64,000 bases of DNA from NCBI GenBank assembly GCA_944349905.1, contig CALVNR010000005.1, positions 17,672 to 81,671 of the forward strand, in the 5' to 3' direction. Shown here one piece after another: positions 47,233 to 53,878 of the stretch (positions are counted from its first letter, which is position 1; the number at the start of each line of letters is the position of its first letter). Under the pieces are notes generated by a model. That model made no database searches. It worked only from the letters and a program-made list of their open reading frames with translations, and was not told the origin of the DNA. Position numbers and translations under genes: made by a program. Source of the stretch: an uncultured Clostridia bacterium (GTDB lineage Bacteria > Bacillota > Clostridia > Christensenellales > UBA1242).

Positions 47233-47583
47233 ATGTTATATTCTTCTTTGACCCAACCACAAGTATTTATTGTAATGCTATGTATCGGAGTAATATGTGG
47301 TTTGATATTATCTATGTCCAAATATTTTGGAAAAAAGCTTGGCAAACACAATATCATAAAACAAATCAACTATTTAATATATATAGTTGCTAGTTTTTTA
47401 TTGTTTATAGCAACTAATTTACTTTCAAATTATGGTCAATTTAGATTTTATGTTTTCTTTTCAACTATAATTGGAATAATAATTGAACAAATATTTTTTG
47501 AAAAAATATGGACATTATTATATAAAAAGTGTTATAATTTGAGAGATGGAAGAAAAAAACATAAAAAAGAAAAAAATAAATAA
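47233..47583 (+). CDS. yabQ: Spore cortex biosynthesis protein YabQ
   Basis: YabQ is a membrane protein needed for spore cortex formation. The 116-aa product begins with a hydrophobic stretch (QPQVFIVMLCIGVICGLIL). Two or three further TM segments are visible (INYLIYIVASFLLFIATNL, FYVFFSTIIGIIIEQIF), and the tail is very basic (GRKKHKKEKNK). Sequence is divergent, but gene position directly after yabP and before divIC, plus size and topology, support the call. It overlaps divIC by 38 nt in another frame. Confidence 0.75.
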   Translation: MLYSSLTQPQVFIVMLCIGVICGLILSMSKYFGKKLGKHNIIKQINYLIYIVASFLLFIATNLLSNYGQFRFYVFFSTIIGIIIEQIFFEKIWTLLYKKCYNLRDGRKKHKKEKNK

Positions 47584-47731
47584 ATCTTTTTGGCTTTACC
47601 TTGGCATTGCCATTTTGTTTGCCATTGTTGTGATTACAAGCATTGTAATAAATTATCAATCTAAAAAGTTAAAAGATCTGCAAGATGCAAATGAATCTAT
47701 ACCAAAAACAGAAATTGTAAAAATTTTATAA
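47546..47731 (+). CDS. divIC: Short DivIC/FtsL-like septum protein (61 aa)
   Basis: DivIC is a bitopic divisome protein that partners FtsL and DivIB at the septum. The product has a basic cytosolic start (EEKNIKKKKINKSF), one TM segment (FWLYLGIAILFAIVVITSIVI) and a short extracellular helical piece (NYQSKKLKDLQDANESIP). Typical DivIC proteins are about 100-130 aa with a coiled coil outside, so this one is short. No frame continues past the stop. Position after yabP-yabQ supports the name, but a reduced or degenerate version is possible. Confidence 0.65.
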   Translation: MEEKNIKKKKINKSFWLYLGIAILFAIVVITSIVINYQSKKLKDLQDANESIPKTEIVKIL

Positions 47732-47749
47732 TTTTTTTTAAAATTTTTG

Positions 47750-47778
47750 TTGACTTTATTGTTTAAATTTGATATTAT
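47750..47778 (+). promoter_or_regulatory. Promoter of the tRNA-Asn transcript
   Basis: TTGACT (47750-47755) and TATTAT (47773-47778) are 17 nt apart. The start would be near 47785, about 210 nt before the tRNA-Asn body, so the duplicated 5' tRNA copy at 47863 lies inside the leader. Confidence 0.75.
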
Positions 47779-47862
47779 AGCAATGCAATCAAAAATGATT
47801 GTCAAGTGTTTGAATAAATCAAGCACTTGTTCCATCCCTCTTCTTTGTTAAAAATTTATGTC

Positions 47863-47889
47863 ATATGCCCCAATAGCTCAGTGGTGGAG
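47863..47889 (+). pseudogene. Partial duplicate of the tRNA-Asn 5' portion
   Basis: Twenty-seven bases are identical to 47991-48017 (the four bases before tRNA-Asn plus its acceptor and D arm up to GTGGTGGAG). After that the sequence diverges, so this copy cannot fold into a tRNA. It lies 128 bp upstream of the real tRNA. Confidence 0.75.
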
Positions 47890-47960
47890 TGCGGGTGGCT
47901 GGACGCCAAGAACTTGAAAAGTTCTGCGTATGGAGCGCAAGCGGAATTAAACCGATAGAA

Positions 47961-47977
47961 GGTTAACTGCCGAGCGC
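47961..47977 (-). repeat. Inverted copy of the tRNA-Asn anticodon arm
   Basis: GGTTAACTGCCGAGCGC is the reverse complement of bases 48017-48033 of tRNA-Asn with 16 of 17 matches. In the leader RNA it could pair with the anticodon arm of the downstream tRNA. Confidence 0.7.
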
Positions 47978-47994
47978 AAGCAAAAACTTAATAT

Positions 47995-48069
47995 GCCCCA
48001 ATAGCTCAGTGGTGGAGCGCTCGGCTGTTAACCGATAGGTCGTAGGTTCGAATCCTACTTGGGGCGCCA
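47995..48069 (+). tRNA. tRNA-Asn (anticodon GTT)
   Basis: The acceptor GCCCCAA/TTGGGGC, D arm TAGCTCAGTGGTGGAGC, anticodon stem-loop TCGG-CTGTTAA-CCGA, T arm GTAGG-TTCGAAT-CCTAC and encoded CCA all fit. The anticodon GTT reads Asn. It is followed by a terminator. Confidence 0.95.
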
Positions 48070-48101
48070 AAAAAAGTGTATCAACATGATACACTTTTTT
48101 T
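48070..48101. terminator. Bidirectional terminator after tRNA-Asn
   Basis: An AAAAAAGTGTATC/GATACACTTTTTT stem with a 5-nt loop. On the minus strand it contains the last codons and the stop of the radical SAM gene. Confidence 0.85.
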
Positions 48102-49010
48102 CTTATAATATTTTCCTTGCCATATGTCATTGTCTAGCAAATATTTTTCTATACCATTTATTATCCACTTCTTGTGTTTATTCCACTCTGGCGCTACAAG
48201 GTACTCTTTTGGCGCGTCTCCACTAAGTCTATGGATAACTATATCTTGCCTCAAACTTGCAATTATAAAACCTACATTTTCTATATATTCCTCTAATTTT
48301 AATGGTATGTATGAACCATTTAAATAAAGCTCATTAAGCTTTGTATTTTCTACTATATATGTTGAATGAATTTTTATTCCTTGCACCTTATGTAAATTGA
48401 TAAAATTAATTGTGTTTTTAATGTCTTTTTTATTTTCATTTGGAAGACCAACCATAATATGCACAACAACAGGAATATTGTATTTGTTTAAAATTTCAAC
48501 AGCCTTTGTAAAAACATCGTTTTTGTAACCGCGGTTTATTAATAAAGCAATGTTTTCATTTACAGTTTGCAAACCAAGTTCCACATAAACAAAATACTTT
48601 TCTGTATAACTTTTTAATAATTTTGCTATTTCTTCATTTATGCAATCTGGTCTTGTAGCTATTGCCAATCCTACAATTTTTTCACTAACAAAAGCACTGT
48701 CATATTTCTTTTTCAAATTTTCCACATTGTCATACGTGTTTGAAAAATTTTGAAAATAAACAATAAATTTATTCGCCCTTTGACCTCTATAACTTGAAAG
48801 ATGATTTAATACTTGTTGTTTAACATCATGAATTTTTATGTGCTCACCACTTCCCCTTTCGCTACAAAAAATACAACCACCTTTCCCGCAAGTTCCATCT
48901 CTATTAGGACAAGAAAAGCCAGCATCAACGCAAATTTTTAAAACTCTTTCTCCAAACTTGTCTTTCAGCCATTTGTTTAGATGTAAATATCTTTCTTTTT
49001 TCTCTATCAT
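48081..49010 (-). CDS. Radical SAM protein, YhcC/TIGR01212-like
   Basis: Radical SAM enzymes cleave S-adenosylmethionine with a [4Fe-4S] cluster. The 309-aa product has cysteines at 27, 34, 41, 46 and 49 (DAGFSCPNRDGTCGKGGCIFC). This is the long-spaced arrangement of the YhcC group, whose function is unassigned. Further family stretches are FIVYFQNFSNTYDNV, GLAIATRPDCI and VELGLQTVNENI. Its last codons and TGA stop lie in the terminator hairpin, giving a KKKSVSC tail. It lies downstream of the Crp/Fnr gene on the same strand. Confidence 0.88.
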   Translation of the reverse strand: MIEKKERYLHLNKWLKDKFGERVLKICVDAGFSCPNRDGTCGKGGCIFCSERGSGEHIKIHDVKQQVLNHLSSYRGQRANKFIVYFQNFSNTYDNVENLKKKYDSAFVSEKIVGLAIATRPDCINEEIAKLLKSYTEKYFVYVELGLQTVNENIALLINRGYKNDVFTKAVEILNKYNIPVVVHIMVGLPNENKKDIKNTINFINLHKVQGIKIHSTYIVENTKLNELYLNGSYIPLKLEEYIENVGFIIASLRQDIVIHRLSGDAPKEYLVAPEWNKHKKWIINGIEKYLLDNDIWQGKYYKKKSVSC

Positions 49011-49028
49011 GATTTACTTTAAAAAAAA

Positions 49029-49694
49029 TTATTTTGTTTGTTTTATATGATATCTCTTTTTCTCAAAATCTATTATACCATCTTTTTTTAGTTTTCCAAG
49101 CACCGTAGACAAAGCGCTTCTTTCAACAGACAAGTAATTTGCAAGCTCTGTTTTATTAAAAGGAATATCAAAGTAAGGACTTTGAGCCAATTTGCTTTGA
49201 GATTGGAGATATGACAAAACCTTTTCCTTTATGCCTTTTTGTGATAAATGTTTTATTTTGTCAATAAGCATTAAATTCCTAGATGAAATGTAATTTATAA
49301 TTCTTTTAAGCAATATATTGTGGTGTTTGCAATTGTTTTGGCAGGGAAAAATAAATTTTGTTTTATCAAAAAATGCCACTGTACTTTTTTCGCAAGATAT
49401 CAAACTATTAATAAATATAGTTCTTTCAGCATAAGTTTCTTCAAGTCCAAAAAAATCACCTGCTTTTAGATTTAAAATAATAGATTGATTGTCAAATATA
49501 TCTACGTGTTCTACATTTGCCTCTCCCTTTAAAATCAAAGCAATCTTTTCTATTGGTTGATTTTGTTGCAAAATAGGCTGATTTTTTTCAAAATCTTTCA
49601 TCTCAAAACAAAAACAATTAAGCATTGAATACAATTCTTTTTCTCCAAAGCCTTTGAAAATAGGATTTTTTTTGAGTTCTTTTAAAATTTCCAT
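49029..49694 (-). CDS. Crp/Fnr-family transcription regulator
   Basis: The 221-aa product has an N-terminal cyclic-nucleotide-type beta-roll (IFKGFGEKELYSML, ALILKGEANVEHVDIF, LKAGDFFGLEE) and a C-terminal winged helix (FNKTELANYLSVERSALSTVLGKLKKDGII). Cysteines in the LNCFCF and PCQNNCKHH stretches could support redox or Fe-S sensing, but no FNR-type N-terminal Cys cluster is present. The ATG at 49694 is preferred because GGGGG lies 6 nt upstream; an upstream in-frame ATG overlaps the operator. It is divergent from nrdD with an 18-bp palindrome between them, so it probably controls nrdDG and itself. Confidence 0.85.
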   Translation of the reverse strand: MEILKELKKNPIFKGFGEKELYSMLNCFCFEMKDFEKNQPILQQNQPIEKIALILKGEANVEHVDIFDNQSIILNLKAGDFFGLEETYAERTIFINSLISCEKSTVAFFDKTKFIFPCQNNCKHHNILLKRIINYISSRNLMLIDKIKHLSQKGIKEKVLSYLQSQSKLAQSPYFDIPFNKTELANYLSVERSALSTVLGKLKKDGIIDFEKKRYHIKQTK

Positions 49695-49706
49695 TTTTGC
49701 CCCCAA

Positions 49707-49724
49707 ATGTTGCAAAAACAACAT
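49707..49724. promoter_or_regulatory. Palindromic Crp/Fnr-type operator in front of nrdD
   Basis: ATGTTG-CAAAAA-CAACAT is a perfect 6-bp inverted repeat. Its centre (49715.5) is about 41.5 bp upstream of the start predicted from the nrdD -10 box, the position used by class II Crp/Fnr activators. On the other strand it covers the upstream ATG of the regulator gene. Confidence 0.65.
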
Positions 49725-49744
49725 ATTATCTACAAAAAGTATAG

Positions 49745-49750
49745 TATAAT
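49745..49750 (+). promoter_or_regulatory. -10 box of the nrdDG operon
   Basis: A consensus TATAAT with no good -35 at 17 nt (CATATT at 49722-49727). This fits an activator-dependent promoter. The leader to the ATG at 49818 is about 60 nt and contains GGGAGG. Confidence 0.6.
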
Positions 49751-49817
49751 TGTTATTGTAAAGTCAATTAGATTTAATAAAAATCTAATCTTTATGAAAA
49801 GGAAGGGAGGACGACAA

Positions 49818-51983
49818 ATGAAGATTATTAAAAGAAATGGACAAGAAATGACTTTTGATGAAAACAAAATAAAAAACGCCATTTCTAAGGCCAACAACTC
49901 TGTTGATGAAAACCAAATAAAATTGACTGAGAATCAAATTGAAAAGATTGTAAAAGAAGTTACAGAAAAATGCAAAACTTTTTCTAGATCAGTAGGTGTC
50001 GAAGAAATTCAGGACCTTGTTGAAATGGAAATAATGGCAAATGGTGCTTACGAAGTTGCAAAAAATTATATTACATATAGATATAAGAGACAACTTGCAA
50101 GACAAATCAACAGCACTGACAAGAAAATCTTTGCTCTTATTGATGGAGAAAATGAAGTAATAAAGCAAGAAAATAGCAATAAAAACCCTACTATAAATAG
50201 CGTACAAAGAGATTATATGGCTGGTGAAGTAAGCAAAGACCTTACAAAGAGATTTTTATTGCCAGAGCATGTTTGGAAAGCTCACGAAGAAGGCCTCATA
50301 CACTTCCATGATGCTGATTATTTTGCACAAAGAATGCATAATTGCGACCTTGTAAACCTTGAAGACATGTTGCAAAACGGCACAGTTATTTCAAATGTCC
50401 TAATAGAAAAGCCTCATTCTTTTTCAACTGCTTGTAATATTGCAACACAAATTGTTGCACAAGTTGCATCAAGTCAATATGGTGGTCAAAGTATAAGCCT
50501 TGCTCACCTTGCACCTTTTGTTGATGTAAGCAGACAAAAAATAAGAAAAGATGTGATAAAAGAACTTGAAGAAATTGGCACAGAACCAAATCCTGAACTT
50601 GTTGACAAATTGACAGAAAAAAGAGTAAGAGCTGAAATTGATAAAGGTGTTCAAACTATACAATATCAAGTAATAACTCTTATGACAACAAACGGCCAAG
50701 CTCCTTTCGTAACAGAATTTTTGTATTTAGGCGAAGCTAAAAATCAAAGAGAAAAAGATGACCTTGCTCTTATTATAGAAGAGACTTTAAAACAGCGTTA
50801 TAATGGTGTAAAAAATGAAAAAGGTGTTTCCGTTACACCAGCATTTCCAAAAATCATCTATGTTCTTGAAGAAGACAATATCCACCCTGACAGCAAATAT
50901 TATTATTTAACAGAACTTGCTGCAAAATGTACAGCAAAAAGACTTGTTCCTGATTATATTTCAGAAAAAAAGATGAAAGAACTTAAAGAAGGCAACTGCT
51001 TCCCTGTAATGGGTTGCCGTAGTGCACTTTCTCCTTGGAAAGATGAAAATGGAAATTATAAATTTTATGGCAGGTTTAACCAAGGTGTTGTAACTATAAA
51101 TCTTGTTGATGTTGCTTTATCTAGTGGCAAAGATATGGATAAATTTTGGAAGATATTTGACGAAAGACTTGCATTGTGTTTCGATGGACTTATGGCAAGA
51201 CACAACCGTTTGAAGGGAACTCTTTCAGATGTTGCTCCAATTCTTTGGCAACATGGCGCAATATCAAGATTGAAACCGGGTGAAAAAATTGACAAACTCT
51301 TGTTTGGGGGCTACTCAACAATTTCATTAGGATATGCTGGACTATATGAATGCGTTAAGTATATGACTGGAAAATCTCATACAGACCCAGAAGCAACACC
51401 TTTTGCATTGCAAGTTATGAAGTATATGAACGATGCATGTGAAAAATGGAAAAAAGAAACAAATATAGGATTTAGTACATATGGCACTCCTCTTGAAAGC
51501 ACGACTTACAAGTTTGCAAAATGCTTACAAAAAAGATTTGGCATAATTGAAGGAGTAACAGATAAAAACTACATAACAAATTCTTATCATGTCCATGTTT
51601 GCGAGCAAATAAATGCATTTGACAAGCTTAAATTTGAAAGTCAATTCCAAGCTTTATCATCAGGAGGTGCAATCAGCTATGTAGAAGTTCCAAACATGCA
51701 AGACAATATAGAAGCAGTACTGCAAGTTATAAAATTTATATACGACAATATAATGTATGCAGAGCTTAACACAAAATCTGATTATTGCCAAGTATGTGGT
51801 TATGATGGTGAGATTCAGATTGTTGAAGATAAAGATGGCAAATTGATTTGGGAATGCCCAAATTGCAAAAACCGTGACCAAACAAAAATGAACGTGGCTC
51901 GTAGAACATGTGGATATATAGGAAGTCAATTCTGGAATCAAGGAAGAACACAAGAAATAAGGGACAGAGTATTACACTTGTAA
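49818..51983 (+). CDS. nrdD: Anaerobic ribonucleoside-triphosphate reductase, class III
   Basis: NrdD reduces ribonucleotides to deoxyribonucleotides without oxygen using a glycyl radical. The ATG at 49818 is chosen over a longer frame because GGGAGG sits 7 nt upstream. The 721-aa product has an N-terminal ATP-cone (residues 1-90, IKRNGQEMTFDENKIKNAI) and the catalytic barrel with HNCDLVNLEDML and GCRSALSPW. The zinc-type CQVCG ... CPNC pair follows. The C-terminal RTCGYIGSQFW carries the radical glycine near residue 699. Followed after 10 nt by nrdG, its activase. Strict anaerobiosis is implied. Confidence 0.96.
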   Translation: MKIIKRNGQEMTFDENKIKNAISKANNSVDENQIKLTENQIEKIVKEVTEKCKTFSRSVGVEEIQDLVEMEIMANGAYEVAKNYITYRYKRQLARQINSTDKKIFALIDGENEVIKQENSNKNPTINSVQRDYMAGEVSKDLTKRFLLPEHVWKAHEEGLIHFHDADYFAQRMHNCDLVNLEDMLQNGTVISNVLIEKPHSFSTACNIATQIVAQVASSQYGGQSISLAHLAPFVDVSRQKIRKDVIKELEEIGTEPNPELVDKLTEKRVRAEIDKGVQTIQYQVITLMTTNGQAPFVTEFLYLGEAKNQREKDDLALIIEETLKQRYNGVKNEKGVSVTPAFPKIIYVLEEDNIHPDSKYYYLTELAAKCTAKRLVPDYISEKKMKELKEGNCFPVMGCRSALSPWKDENGNYKFYGRFNQGVVTINLVDVALSSGKDMDKFWKIFDERLALCFDGLMARHNRLKGTLSDVAPILWQHGAISRLKPGEKIDKLLFGGYSTISLGYAGLYECVKYMTGKSHTDPEATPFALQVMKYMNDACEKWKKETNIGFSTYGTPLESTTYKFAKCLQKRFGIIEGVTDKNYITNSYHVHVCEQINAFDKLKFESQFQALSSGGAISYVEVPNMQDNIEAVLQVIKFIYDNIMYAELNTKSDYCQVCGYDGEIQIVEDKDGKLIWECPNCKNRDQTKMNVARRTCGYIGSQFWNQGRTQEIRDRVLHL

Positions 51984-51993
51984 GGTAAGTTAT

Positions 51994-52530
51994 ATGTTTT
52001 ACGGAAATATTAAATATAACGACATTGCAAATGGCGAAGGAGTAAGAACAAGTTTGTTTGTAAGTGGATGCACTCATCATTGCAAAAACTGTTTTAATCC
52101 TGAAACATGGGATTTTCGCTATGGAAACGAATTCACTCAAACCACAATAGACAATATACTAGAATCTTTGAAATATCCTCATATAAATGGTTTAACATTA
52201 TTGGGTGGAGAACCTATGGAACTTGCAAATCAAAAAGCTTTACTCCCCCTAGTTAAACAAGTAAAAGAAAAATATCCAGAAAAAACAATTTGGTGCTATA
52301 CAGGTTATTTATTTGATAAAGATTTACAAAAAGATGGGAAAGTTTATGCCGACTGGACAAATGAACTTTTAAAATATATTGATGTTTTAGTTGATGGTGA
52401 GTTTGTTGAAGAATTAAAGGATATAACTTTAAGATTTAAAGGGTCTGCAAATCAAAGAATAATTGATGTTCAAAAAAGTTTGGAAACAGGTAATATAGTT
52501 TTAAGCCCATACAATAAAAAAAGAAAATAA
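51994..52530 (+). CDS. nrdG: Anaerobic ribonucleotide reductase activating protein
   Basis: NrdG is a radical SAM enzyme that installs the glycyl radical on NrdD. The 178-aa product has CTHHCKNC (Cys26, Cys30, Cys33), the CX3CX2C cluster motif, and LTLLGGEPMELANQ in the SAM-binding region. The length fits the family. It is separated from nrdD by 10 nt, with AAGG close to the ATG, and the operon ends in a strong terminator. Confidence 0.95.
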   Translation: MFYGNIKYNDIANGEGVRTSLFVSGCTHHCKNCFNPETWDFRYGNEFTQTTIDNILESLKYPHINGLTLLGGEPMELANQKALLPLVKQVKEKYPEKTIWCYTGYLFDKDLQKDGKVYADWTNELLKYIDVLVDGEFVEELKDITLRFKGSANQRIIDVQKSLETGNIVLSPYNKKRK

Positions 52531-52561
52531 AAAAGATTTGACAAGAGTCAAATCTTTTTTT
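52528..52561 (+). terminator. Terminator of nrdDG
   Basis: An AAAAGATTTGAC/GTCAAATCTTTT stem with an AAGA loop and T run starts right after the nrdG stop. Confidence 0.88.
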
Positions 52562-52585
52562 GCGCTCCAAAATTTTTTCTGTATT

Positions 52586-53869
52586 CTAAAAGTCAATAAA
52601 TGTTGATAAAATCGCACCTGCATATAACCTTATCATATAGTCATTTGGGTGGTTTGTATAATTTGCCGAAATATCTAAATATTGATATCTTCTGTCGTTT
52701 GTGTTATTTGCTTGTTTTTTTGATAAAATCCCAACCGAAATTTCATACATATTTACAAATGTGCAACCAGATTGAGAGCCCATGTCACCAATTAAATTAA
52801 ATTTATTTGCTAGATCTGCAAGTAAAGGCATATATTCTGCATGAGGACCAAAGAACGTAGATTTTGGATTTGCAGTGAAAGAGCCTAACAAAATATAATC
52901 AGCGTTTGGCGAAAATGCTCGCAAATGATTTAATATAGTAGAAATATTTGATTTAAAAATATTCCCATTTAATTGTAGTGATGCATCATTCATTCCAAAA
53001 CCGATAATAATCAAGTCAAAACCTGTTTTGTTAAATGTATTATTGTATAATTGTTCAACTCCATAAGAACTTGCTTGTCCACCCTCACTTTCGTTAACTA
53101 TGGTAACTTTTGAATTATCACCATTGTAATATTTTTCTACTAAATAATTTTTAATAAGTTCAAACCATGTTGGAAGATATGGAGCAAATCCCATCATAGA
53201 CGATGCACTTGCCCCAACGCTTATACTATCGCCAAAAATTAAAATTTTTACAGGCTCTTTGTTATTTAATTTTTTTAATAAGTTAGGGTAGTTTTCAGGT
53301 TGAAATGAAGGAACTTCAAAACCTAAATCTTGACTGCTATCATATGTATAAGTAACAATTAAATGATTTGTTCTTGTCAATGCATTTTCTGCAATAACAT
53401 GATTACCAGAGTTTGTTCCACCGCCATCATTATAAGTAGAATTTATAAGACCTTCTTGATATTGCGAAGGAACATTTTTGTTATCAAGCCACTCATCTTG
53501 AACATAAGGCATTCCGTTGTTGTAAGCAAATGATATTTTATTCCCTTCAACTGAATATTGACTTGATGAATAAGTGATTTCACCAGAATAATTTTTAACA
53601 GAAACAATTGTTTTAGGAGTGTAAGCCAAATAGCATATTGCCTCGTTTGAAGATCCATATCTAATAGGCATAACAATTTCATCATATACAGTTATTTCGC
53701 CATTGTTTTCGTTTTTCCAATAAGGAGTAACAGTTTGTGCAAGAGTGAGATTTTCATTCCAATTTTTGGCATAAGCAGGAATTAAAACCGAGCACAAAAC
53801 TATTCCTACCACAAATATGATAATAGGAAATGAAATCAAAATTAAATTTTTAATTGACTTTGTTTTCAT
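52586..53869 (-). CDS. Membrane-tethered SGNH/GDSL hydrolase
   Basis: The 427-aa product has one N-terminal membrane segment (about residues 9-33). An exported beta-rich domain (about 40-200) follows, then an SGNH-hydrolase domain with GDSISVG near residue 213 (catalytic Ser), GFGMNDASL (block III Asn region) and NHPNDYM near the C-terminus with the catalytic Asp/His. Enzymes with this layout deacetylate or deacylate surface polysaccharides; the substrate here is not known. The ATG has GGAG. It follows the 1931-aa GLUG-like gene by 9 nt and probably belongs to the same transcript, which hints at processing of a surface matrix. Confidence 0.85.
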   Translation of the reverse strand: MKTKSIKNLILISFPIIIFVVGIVLCSVLIPAYAKNWNENLTLAQTVTPYWKNENNGEITVYDEIVMPIRYGSSNEAICYLAYTPKTIVSVKNYSGEITYSSSQYSVEGNKISFAYNNGMPYVQDEWLDNKNVPSQYQEGLINSTYNDGGGTNSGNHVIAENALTRTNHLIVTYTYDSSQDLGFEVPSFQPENYPNLLKKLNNKEPVKILIFGDSISVGASASSMMGFAPYLPTWFELIKNYLVEKYYNGDNSKVTIVNESEGGQASSYGVEQLYNNTFNKTGFDLIIIGFGMNDASLQLNGNIFKSNISTILNHLRAFSPNADYILLGSFTANPKSTFFGPHAEYMPLLADLANKFNLIGDMGSQSGCTFVNMYEISVGILSKKQANNTNDRRYQYLDISANYTNHPNDYMIRLYAGAILSTFIDF

Positions 53870-53878
53870 TTTTTCTCC

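Noticed and set aside
47880-47960. T-box riboswitch in the tRNA-Asn leader
   Set aside because: A GGGTGG stretch loosely resembles the T-box core, but there is no specifier loop, no antiterminator pair and no downstream aminoacyl gene.
47863-47994. tRNA with a group I or II intron
   Set aside because: The upstream copy lacks its 3' half and the spacer shows no intron core; a 5'-only duplication fits better.
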